64,000 nucleotides of DNA from Ctena decussata (Eukaryota > Mollusca > Bivalvia > Lucinida > Lucinidae). The stretch covers positions 36,027,448-36,091,447 of the forward strand of contig OZ022510.1 of assembly GCA_963989385.1 (NCBI GenBank), in the 5' to 3' direction. The stretch's first letter is position 1. Each line of letters starts with the position of its first letter. The notes beneath the pieces were generated by a model, which worked only from the letters and a program-made list of their open reading frames with translations, made no database searches and was not told the DNA's origin. Of this stretch, positions 54,656 to 64,000 are shown piece by piece. The translations under genes and the position numbers were made by a program.

Positions 54656-56789
54656 AACCAGAGGACCATTGGTCCTGTAGCTCACCTGAGTCCATTCATC
54701 CTTAGCACTCAAGAGTAAGAAACACTGAAGTAAGTTGTACAATTCGGCCTAATTTCAACTTTGACTGAGTTATTATGCTTGTCCTAGTAAATATTAGAAA
54801 GTTTGATGAAGTTACAATAAAAAAAAAACATATTTGTAAAATTTTTTGCCTAAATATTGCAGTAACACAGAAATAAAAGCCAATTTGCACTTTTCCCAAT
54901 ACAAGTCTATGGAAACTTTAAAATGCCATAGTAATGAAACCATGTGGGCAACAATAATAAAAAACAATATTTACGTAGCGGCTAATGTCATGAACATGTA
55001 TGCAAAGAATCAGCTTTATCCCCCTATATGGTTTTTGAGGAAAAGATTTTTAAATATTTTTTTCAAAAATATTTCCTTAATATTGCCATGGCAACAAATC
55101 GAATTCTGCAATTAGGACAAAATTAATAGGAATCATAGAGGACTACTCAAGCAACATTTCTGTAGATAAAAAATCCAAAATTAACTGCAGGGAGATAGCG
55201 CAAAAACTGCAGCTTTCCATTTTTCCCATTATATTTCAATGGAAACTATAAGTTGCCATACCAACCTAACCGCTGAAGCAATTGCCATAAAAAAACTGTA
55301 ATTATATAGAAGCTTGTACAAAGATCCGTTCTGTAAAGTTTGAGCTTTATCGGCCACATAGTTTCTGCAAAAATGGTATTTTAATATTTTTTCTATTATT
55401 AACCATTCGGTTGCATTGGCAATCAGCCATATTGTGCAATTTACATAAATTTCATGTGGTTGATAGAGGAATACTCAAGGAACATTTCTGTAAAAGTTTT
55501 GTCACAATATCTGCAGTTACATAGCAATAAATGCAAATTTTCAATTTTCCCATTATAAGTCAATGGCAACTTTATGTTGCCATAGCAACCAAACTGCCGG
55601 AGCAATTGCCAAGAAAAACAGTCATTTCATAGACGGAAGTACCTAGATCCTTTCTGTGAAGTTTGAGCTTTATTGGTTGTATAGTTTCTGAAGAGATGAT
55701 TTTTGAATATCTTTTCTGTTTTTAACCATTCGGTTGCCATGGCAACCAGCCTAATTGTGCAATTTACATAAATTTCATGTGGTTGATAGAGGACTACTCA
55801 AGGAACATTTCTGTAAAAGTTTTGTCAAAATATCTCCCGTCACATAGCAATAAATGCAAATTTTCAATTTTCCCATTATATGTCAATGGCAACTTTAAGT
55901 TGCCATAGCAACCAAACTGCTGGAGCAATTGCCAAGAAAAACAGTATTTTTATAGATGGTAGTACCTAGATCCTTTCTGTGAAGTTTGAGCTTTATTGGT
56001 TCTATAGTTTCCGAGGAGATGATTTTTGAATATCTTTTCCATTTTTAACCATTCAGTTGTCATGGCAACCAGCCTAATAGTGCAATTTACATAAATTTCA
56101 TGTGGTTGATAGAGGAATACTCAAGGAACATTTCTGTAAAAGTTTTGTCAAAATATCTGCAGTCACATAGCAATAAATGCAAATTTTCAATGTTCCCATT
56201 ATAAGTCAATGGCAACTTTAAGTTGCCATAGCAACCAAACTGCTGGAGCAATCGCCAAGAAAAACAGTATTTTTATAGACGGTAGTACCTAGATTCTTTC
56301 TGTGAAGTTTGAGCTTTATTGGTTGTATAGTTTCTGAGTAGATGATTTTTGAATATCTTTTCTATTTTTAACCGTTCGGTTGCCATGGCAACCAGCCTAA
56401 TAGTGCAATTTACATAAATTTCATGTGGTTGATAGAGGACTACTCAAGGAACATTTCTGTAAAAGTTTTGTCAAAATATCTGCAGTGACGTAGCAATAAA
56501 TGCAAATTTTCAATTTTTCCTATACAAGTCAATGGAAACTTTAAGTTGCCATAGCAACCAAAGTTCTGAAGCGATTTGGATAAAAAAACAGTATTATTGG
56601 TTCCCCCTGCCTATAGATGCTATATATGAAATTTGGTAACAATGGGCCTTGTAGTTTCAGAGGAGATGTCTTTTGAAAATATTGACGGACGACGGACGGA
56701 CGGACGGACGGACGGACGACGGACGACGGACGACGGATGCCTGCCTATACTATAAGCTCACCTGTGAGCCTTCGGCTCAGGTGAGCTAA
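54656..56789 (+). mobile_element. Helitron-like non-autonomous element H5, complete
   Basis: Starts AACCAGAG with hairpin AGGACC-ATT-GGTCCT, then AGCTCACCTGAG. Body: five clear tandem units of about 323 bp (marker GGAACATTTCTGTA near 55151, 55479, 55802, 56123, 56448), each with GTTGCCATGGCAACCAGCC. A GACGGACGGACG repeat occupies 56692-56738. The 3' end is hairpin TGAGCC-TTC-GGCTCA then GGTGAGCTAA. It has the best-preserved complete architecture of the group, with no coding sequence. It lies in the centre of the large inverted repeat. Confidence 0.82.
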
Positions 56790-57169
56790 AAAGAATCGGA
56801 TAGTGTATATTTGAAAGGCAGTCTAACAGTAACATTACGTTACATGTTTGTAATAATCTGAGGATAAGCTTTGTGAGTGACCTGTTACCACAATATTAGT
56901 TCCCTGGCGGCATACAGCATTCATTGTTGTAACATTAGCTTACCACTAGTATTCAGATGGTAAATTTAGCTCTTTGAAATGCACAAGGGTTCATCAAGAC
57001 GCACATAGATCGTTACAGCTGAAGCAGTTCGACCTTGCCTTCTATTCAGTCTCATTTAAAAGTGACTTCATAAAAATGATTTTATTTTTAATTTTATGCA
57101 TCAAATGAAGTAAGTATAAGTTGATATATGATGTAACTATCGCTTTTTAGGTTTAGAGTCATAAAAGGG

Positions 57170-57400
57170 ATAAAATCAATTTTGCTACCTGTGCTGTTGA
57201 TTGAGCCATTGAATTGCCCTACATACAAATATGTGACTGTGACTGCCCGGTGAGACAATCAAAAGCAGTATCAACTCGTTTGACCGGCATTAACACCATT
57301 ATTGCTTTGCTGTCAGTCGCTTCTTCAGCCAACAGCCTCTTTGCACAGTAACGGCTTTGCATAGGTTAGAAAACGTGTGGCTTCTGTGATTATAACTTGC
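57170..57400. repeat. Possible decayed relative of the MITE at 62491-62727
   Basis: ATCAATTTTGCTACCTGTGC..GTTGATTGAG resembles the left end of that MITE (ACCAATTTTGCCACCTACGC..GTCGACCGAG). The right end was not found. Confidence 0.3.
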
Positions 57401-59219
57401 TTGTTAAATTGTTATCTACGTGATCTGTTTACACAGCCCCCCATCGCATACATTGCAACATATTATTAATATGAAAATTTAAGGATTACAGAAATGGACA
57501 TTGTTTATAACGCATACAGCATCCTGTCAGATTTCTATTTGTCATTCTGTTGATACAAATATTTAGTTGTAACTATCAATGACTAAAGATCTTACAAAAG
57601 ATAATTTTCAGTCAGACGTTTTCAATATGTTAGCTTCTTAAATTGTTGTTGGATACTGCCAAAACGCTGTATTATCTAACAGCATTTAAAATACTTGGAC
57701 AAGAATTATTTGATTAGCAGTATGCTATCATGAATACGCAATATACAACAATATTTATTGCTAAACAATATTGTTATACAAAGTCATGGAGATGAAATGC
57801 AGTAAATTATTTAGGTTAGCCCTTCCTTTGCATGTATAGGTATGCACTTCCTCTATTGTTTGATTATTTGCTGTTCAGAAATATTGTTTTACTGGTCAAA
57901 GGAATTGAAAATGAAGACTTTATAAACGCTCTATGAATAATTGTATACGTTACTTGCTCGTTGTTTTTTTTTTTTTTTTTTTTTTTTCTTTTCTTTTTAT
58001 CACTATTATGCTGCAAAGTATAACTCCAGTGTAGGTGAGTACATTCTGAATGAGAACAAATAAAATTTGCTCATAAATATCTGAACAGCAATGACCAACA
58101 TTAATTTATTTTGTTATTTTAATTTTCCATTTCATTAAGTTGTTAGAGCTCACTGTAACACTGTCCCTGGAAAAATAACAATATTTTTGTCTAACTAAAC
58201 ATATCTATGTGTTCTTTTGTAGATTGATTCGTTAAGCGATGATTTAATATAGCCAGACTTAAAAGAGCAAGAAACAAAAGCATAGAAATATAGATTATCT
58301 TAAATATAGCACTTATACATTGCTATTATATCATGCGTAGCTGCTAGTTCCCTATATATGTCTTAAGTGTTTCTCATACTATACTCGGTTGACAAATTAT
58401 TGTTAGGAACTACATGTTAAATGAACTTAATTAAGCAACGTATTAACACTACCATTTAACATTTTCAAACATATGTTTGTTTTTTGACTGAAACTGAGCA
58501 ATGTTGTCTCCCTTGGTAACGTAAAATACACGATAGTTTTACACAAGTAAGTATACACTACCAGCAAGTATTCATGTTAGTTTTGATGCATAACTGTTTT
58601 TGGCTGAAGTCTTCAAACTTCAGATTTACTATTCTGCTTTAGAGTTTTTTAGTGTGCACGTAAAAACTTTCCCAAATCCTGTCAATAAACAAGTTGTGCC
58701 ACCTTTTGTACTGTTGATTACTGATTATTTTATAGTTTTATACAAAACAGGACGAAACTGCTCAAGTTCCGCTCCAGTTTTAACGTTATCAAACTTATCT
58801 TATATCATTTTATTCGAGACCTATATGCAAAATCAATGCTGGCTTTTAAAAACAGTGGCTCTATCTTCTCTGAAGTTCTATTTATTATTATTATTTTTTT
58901 TTTTTACCTTCCTGTTTTTTGTTGTTCTTTTTTTGTTGTTGTTTTTTCTCTCTTTTTGCATTTTTTCAGCTTTATATAACAAAATTTCATGAATGTTACC
59001 ATCCTTCAAACTCAACTGTAAAAATTCTAAAAGAAAGATGGCGAGAAAAGGCATTATGAAATACTTTGATTTTTTTATATAATAACCAAGTAAATAGCAA
59101 AACCAGGTTTGCATGTTTAGAATATTTCGCGTTTCTAAACATTACAATTTGAAGTATATAAAGTATACTGTGTTTAATCACGTATAAAACACTCCTCATG
59201 AATCCCTAAAACTAATTAA
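57401..59219. other. No gene; centre of the large inverted repeat
   Basis: AT-rich with a 23-base poly-T (57965-57987) and T-rich low-complexity frames at 58600-58992 that are not convincing proteins. Confidence 0.45.
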
Positions 59220-61390
59220 GGATGAAAGTGTTGATAGGCCCAAGTACACAAAATATCACAAGCACTGCCAGACTTATATTTGTTATTGTTTTCTATGTGA
59301 AAATGAAAAAACTCCAAACTGTTTAGAGGTATAATAATTAACTATCTTAGACACTAATAGAAATAGCTAATGATAAAGAATAAACCAGAATGTATTTTTT
59401 CTAATATTAAAAGATTCTTTTATGAAGAAACTGCTACCAAAGAAAACAAAATGATTTTATCTAAAAATTATATGATTTTAATAAAAAAAATAGTCTTAGG
59501 TAACGTACATAACCGACCTTTATGGCCGAGTGAGCTGCTTTCAAAATATTGTGCCACTGTTCCTTGCTATTTTAATAGGCTGACATATTCGATATTACAC
59601 TATTCTGTTGTTTTCAACACCAAAAGTGTAATTCGAGCACTTGAATTATACCGCAAGCGATAACTGTAATATGGAACATTTGTAAGGGGTTACTGTGTTC
59701 AACATCCTATTTCTCACAAAATGTATAAGATAGGATAAAAAAAATTGCGGATTTGAAAAGATGAATCAATTTCCTTTAATACAGTAATAAATATATGGTA
59801 CAATATGGAAGGAATAATTTACGAAAAGAAAGTATTTTGGATGGAAATAGGTATTTTGATCGAGTGTTAAGACGAATGTCACGTATATTACACCATGTAA
59901 GCTAAAGCGATAATTTAAACATCATAACTTTTAGCTACTGGATTGTTCTATTAGAATCCAGTATAATTTTAAACATAGGAAAATGACTTCTATTTTGTTT
60001 TATAATTTTCAATAATTTTTATGCTATTTTTATTGTTGTAATGGGTAACGTTTATAACAGGCTGTTACAGAGTAACACCCCATTCGCAAGAGGGCTAACA
60101 TGCTGCAAAATACTTCTAAGATACTGGGCTTTTAGAAAATTATGGTCTACAAAACTCACACTTGGGGGAAGGTAAACCATATCTGTCTCACGGCCTATAT
60201 ATTCCAGAAGTAAAATAAGAACTTTGTGTGTTTTGAGTGGAAATTTCCCTTCTTCTTTGCTCCCCCCCCCCCCCCCCCCCCCCCCACTCCCATCCCACCT
60301 TAGAGGCTAACATTAGTTTGTTCACAGCATATTTTGTTTCCTCCTTTATTCTCATATGCAAAGTTTAAGATTTTGTCAAAAAGTGCAACGGTTACACATG
60401 ATTGCATTATAATATCTTAAAGATATTTCACATTTTCTATATCCCCCCCCCCCCCTGCCTCCCCCATTTTTGAGCCCTTTCTGATCCCCTTTTTCTATAA
60501 AACAAATGGCCTCAGGGCATACACAGTGTCATAATACAATGCATGATATATTCAGAACAGCTTTTAAGCATATTTTAGTGTTGTTAGTGCTGTTTTTCTA
60601 GAAATGAAACGAGATATTATTGAGTTTTGTATTGAAATTTTCATTTTTCGCCCCTTTTGGTGCCCCTGAATGGCCTAAAATTAATTTTTTCACAGTATCT
60701 GTTGATTGTTTACACAAGAGTGAAATTAAAATAACAATTCTGACTGTCTGAAATTGTTCTTATCACACCATATAGAAATAAATGAATTCTTTTTTAACAA
60801 TATTGTGTTTTTGTAGTTTTTCGATAGGGGAGGTTTTGTTGCCATGGTTACGACCATATAATGGTAACTTCCCATACATGTTTTTTCGTTTTATAAATTT
60901 GTAAATCCCACTGTAAAATTTATTAGTATGCGTATATGTCGGAGTGCCCGCGCAACTTTGGTGTACCAATTCAAAAATGCCTAAAAACGACATTTTTCAG
61001 GACCTGCTTACCCCACCCACATTCCATGGTATGTGAGACTACAACAGCAATTCAGTAAGGGAGATATTAAAACATATTTTTATTTATAAAGGTCTTCATT
61101 TTTACAAACAAGACATATTTAGGCCAAATAATGGCAATTTTAACAATACTAAAAGGACTAAAATGTTCAATTTTAAGAAAATTTTGGTTCATTTTTGGCC
61201 AAAATCCTTGGGAGCAGTTACCATGGCAACGGAAGGGTGAATGAATGAAACAGCGATCATTCATTTGTTTTTGTGATACATCTCACACTGTCAGCAAGTT
61301 TGAACAAAATCTGAGACCATGCGTGAGCCACCCCTATTGTAAAATTCTTGATGATTACAGAGAATTGATATTAAGATGTAAGTTTTATCT
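59220..61390 (-). repeat. Right arm of the very long inverted repeat
   Basis: Reverse-complement partner of 51460-53830. It contains one copy of the 550-bp unit (59680-60200) and about 550 bp (60210-60770, with poly-C runs at 60263-60286 and 60445-60456) not found in the left arm. Confidence 0.75.
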
Positions 61391-62064
61391 AACACTTTTG
61401 AATTTCAACCAAGGTATCTTTCATATACCAACAATGGTTAATTTGGCAAAAGTTACACTATTTTTTAAGTATGCTGCCACAAAGTCAAGCTCACCATTTT
61501 CCCTTCAAACAGCTGTTTTGAGTCAATATTCTTGACAATTCTATTTTTTACATGTTAATCATGCATCAGCATCATCAGCAAGTTAGAATCCCTACGCTAA
61601 ACCGACCAGAATCAAACATAAATTGCGAATATACCTCAATGGGCGCTGCGGGATAACAAGGGTGTGGCAACGGAGTAATACGGGTCAATGTTTTCGAAAG
61701 ACTACGGTATAAAACGGGCACCGTTTGTCTTTTGGAATCATTGAATAATGTGAACTTGTCTGTTTCCGGAAATCTTCAGTTTTTAGTAGACGAAGTAGTT
61801 GTAAAGCCGAGAATCCATTTATACGCGATGCGAGGTCCCTGTACGTGTCTCCATTTTTAAATAGATGGGCAGGGAAAAACTAGATGGTTTCCAAAGTACG
61901 AACATGTCACAGTGATTTTGACTGCCTTTCATATATACGGGTGCGGGCAGGGATGCGGACCACTGATCATGTACTGGGTTCCTGGCTTGAGCATAGACTT
62001 CTGCATCTTCATCAATAAACGTCTCAATTTAGCTTGCTTGAGCCCCGCCTGTGCTAGGCGCTGT
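61391..62064. other. No gene recognised
   Basis: Short chance frames only. No splice pair, repeat end or domain was recognised. Confidence 0.4.
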
Positions 62065-62165
62065 TATATGAGCCGCGACACGCAACATGGTGCTTATGTG
62101 AAATGCGAATAGCAAAGGTTCAGATCAGTCTGCATCTTTGCAGTCTAATCAGAGTCTTTGCTGCT
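62065..62165. repeat. Hairpin MITE, GAGCCGCGACACG family, decayed
   Basis: ATGAGCCGCGACACGCAACA, then GGTTCAGATCAGTCTGC..GTCTAATCAGAGTCTTTGC. Partial relatives follow near 62235-62275 and 63150-63200. Confidence 0.55.
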
Positions 62166-62490
62166 AACGGAGACCATAGGTGGGTCCTTAGAATTTTACA
62201 GACACAAAATGAAGGCCGTTCGTAGATGCATGAACTCACAGCTTGGTTTGAGTCTTTGCTGTTCGTGGATAGTTACCCAATCTTATTGTCTGACGCGGAT
62301 CATATGTGTGAAGCTGGCTGGAGTAGAGTACCTGAAGAGCACTAACTGTGTACGCTCGTTGTGTGTGAGCAACAGCTAAGCCCATCCTGCACACCCATGC
62401 AGTCTTACATGGCTTGGCGTATTTCAATTAATATGGAGAACTTTTAATCTGCTGCCATAGGGTTTGATTGGTTGCAAATGTCTTTGCAGC

Positions 62491-62727
62491 CGCGGTGGTA
62501 ATACCAATTTTGCCACCTACGCTGTCGACCGAGACGGTACTATAAAATGGCTGTCGACCGAGAATTCAGTCGTAAGCATTACCGTTGACGGTAAATGATA
62601 CTTTTGTTAATAGCTGTCGACCGAGCTGATACTGTTGTAATTGCCTCGGTCCACAGCCATTTTTAATGTAGGGTAAATGAACGGCTCGGTCGACAGCACA
62701 GATTGAAAAATTGGTATTACCACCGTG
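62491..62727. mobile_element. 237-bp MITE with subterminal TGTCGACCGAG motifs
   Basis: Inverted ends GGTGGTAATACCAATTTT and complement. GCTGTCGACCGAG is repeated three times directly (62521, 62550, 62613) and twice inverted (62644 with one change, 62683). Repeated subterminal words are typical of transposase-binding sites. Confidence 0.8.
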
Positions 62728-62947
62728 TAAGATCTAGGTAGACTATTTTTTATCATATGACGTCGCTTCTGAGAGTGTAATAAAGCCATGCATTAAAAAC
62801 GATAATCCACTAGTGGATTAAACATGCAAATTACGTCGTATTGTTATGCGTTGACGTCCATAAAAACGTTGCGTTTTCTAATGGCGAAATCATGACGTTT
62901 TAGTGCAAAATCTGCTAATAAAACATGATATTAGTGTCATATGATAA

Positions 62948-63100
62948 ATAGAATCTTGCATTCGTGCTCATGTATTATTGAATTTATTAAACTCTTTGGT
63001 GAAAACGATAAGATGCTCGGCAGAGCCTCGCATCTTATCTCTTTCACCAACTCGTTTAATAAATTCAATAATACATGAGCACTCATGTAAGATCCTCTAT
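62948..63100. mobile_element. 153-bp hairpin MITE
   Basis: Arms of about 68 bp, GTGCTCATGTATTATTGAAT and TTATTAAAC..GATAAGATGC, pair with their complements around the loop TCGGCAGAGCCTC. Outer ends are ATAGAATCTTGC and, less perfect, the complement of ATAGAGGATCTTAC. Confidence 0.82.
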
Positions 63101-63595
63101 AAAATGCAGATTCCGCAGATTCCATACATGTATGCAAACAGGAAAGGGCCGGACCAGACTGTGTGGATGTGCCGGCTGGTTTTAGTCTTTGCTGTTTGCC
63201 TATACATTGAGCATCCTTTCTCCATGTTGCAACTCGTATTATGATCAGCCTTTATTGCTTGCATCAACAATTCTCTGAAGAAGAAGAATCTAGGGTATCA
63301 TTAAAGCAGATACATTTTAGTTGCGCATGCTAGTCTGAATCTTTCAACAAAGCCTGTCTATGCCATTCGAGAACACCAGAGACGCAAATCGGCTCGTGAG
63401 TTCTCGCAGTTTTGTTCGCTGCTTACGTAGTGTAATACCCATACTCAATGGGTATGGACGAAAAAACACATTACTCTTGACTAATTTGGTGGCCTTGAAC
63501 GTTTCGCTATTTGGTCTGCCTTGTGCAAATGCATGTGTCGATGTAAGTTTGAACAAAGAGGTTCTTTTTTTTTTTTCTTTTTCAATACTGTCGTG

Positions 63596-63801
63596 GGAGC
63601 CCCGGTGTCTCAGTAGGTTAAGCGCTGGCCTGCTGATCTAGCGAGCCCGGGTTCAAGCCCTGCTGGAAGCGGGAATTTTTTCAATCGTAAACGGTATTCC
63701 ATTGTACTCAGCTTTTCATTATGACCCGTCCATCGTCCTGATATGACTGAAATACTGTTAAAATGGACGTTTAGTCGTAAGGCATCCATCCATCCATCCA
63801 T
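63596..63801 (+). mobile_element. SINE-A, full length, plus strand
   Basis: GGAGCCCCGGTGTCTCAGTA (A box side) and CCCGGGTTCAAGCCC (B box) form a tRNA-like head of about 70 bp. The body contains TCGTAAACGGTATTCCATTG and CGTCCTGATATGACTGAAAT, and the tail is CATCCATCCATCCATCCAT. It is the clearest copy for defining the family's polarity. Confidence 0.92.
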
Positions 63802-64000
63802 ATTTTCGGGCAGTGTGAAACGGTCTTTACAGTCATACTGGAGGTAAAGCCTATGTACTTGGCCTATATCAGCAGTGTTTGTCTGAGAAATCTTTATTGT
63901 CCACTACCAGTCTAAAATAAGATTCTATTCTGCTCCAGATGGGACAATAAGACCGAAAAGGAAAGAATTTGTTTTTGCGTTACCCGGGTTATACCGATGC

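Noticed and set aside
58600..58992. 130-codon frame ending in Leu/Phe-rich segments, possible membrane protein
   Set aside because: The hydrophobic part is encoded by poly-T/low-complexity DNA; the frame has no splice signals or recognisable domain.

Overview
This is 64 kb of AT-rich eukaryotic DNA, most likely from a bivalve mollusc or a close marine invertebrate. The evidence is the repeat content: RTE- and CR1/L2-type LINEs, a tRNA-derived SINE, a second SINE-like family with a CAAC/CAAT tail, many hairpin MITEs, and several Helitron-like families that begin AACAAGAG plus a hairpin and end in a hairpin plus GCTAA. There are no operons, rRNA genes or CRISPR arrays. Almost every long open frame is part of a retrotransposon.

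Layout. 0-9 kb: SINE and SINE-like copies, two Helitron-like elements (1257-2597, 2925-4299) and a broken LINE on the minus strand (5684-7250) interrupted by a 304-bp MITE. 8.4-10.4 kb: two 322-bp TA-flanked MITEs, the second lying inside a TTA-flanked 1.56-kb element. 11-19 kb: LINE fragments, including an endonuclease fragment with a 2A-like peptide, then an RTE element split by a Helitron-like copy that is itself split at its 3' end by a 3.8-kb inverted-repeat element. 19-28 kb: SINEs, an inverted pair of GC-rich minisatellites and tRNA-like relics. 28.3-33.5 kb: a duplicated segment whose second copy is at 40.8-42.5 kb. The first copy holds a self-nested inverted-repeat element and a 5'-truncated LINE with an intact reverse transcriptase frame; the second copy preserves the empty sites. 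36-40 kb: two more LINE tails. 44-50.7 kb: the best candidate for a host gene, four phase-compatible exons on the minus strand with a 5.7-kb intron filled by a Helitron-like element and a second one nested in it; its last coding exon carries a hairpin MITE. 51.5-61.4 kb: a very large imperfect inverted repeat with arms of about 2 kb around a 5.4-kb centre that holds another Helitron-like element with about 323-bp tandem units. 62-64 kb: two MITEs and a full-length SINE.

The window is best read as an archive of nested insertions. Empty sites, target duplications and interrupted frames order many events without outside data. The most unusual pattern is in the Helitron-like families: in each, an internal 5' motif is the reverse complement of the 3' end, and both change together between families. 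No autonomous transposase or Rep/helicase gene is visible, so all DNA elements here look non-autonomous. All coordinates and identities were read by eye. Family names are by resemblance and were not checked against a database.
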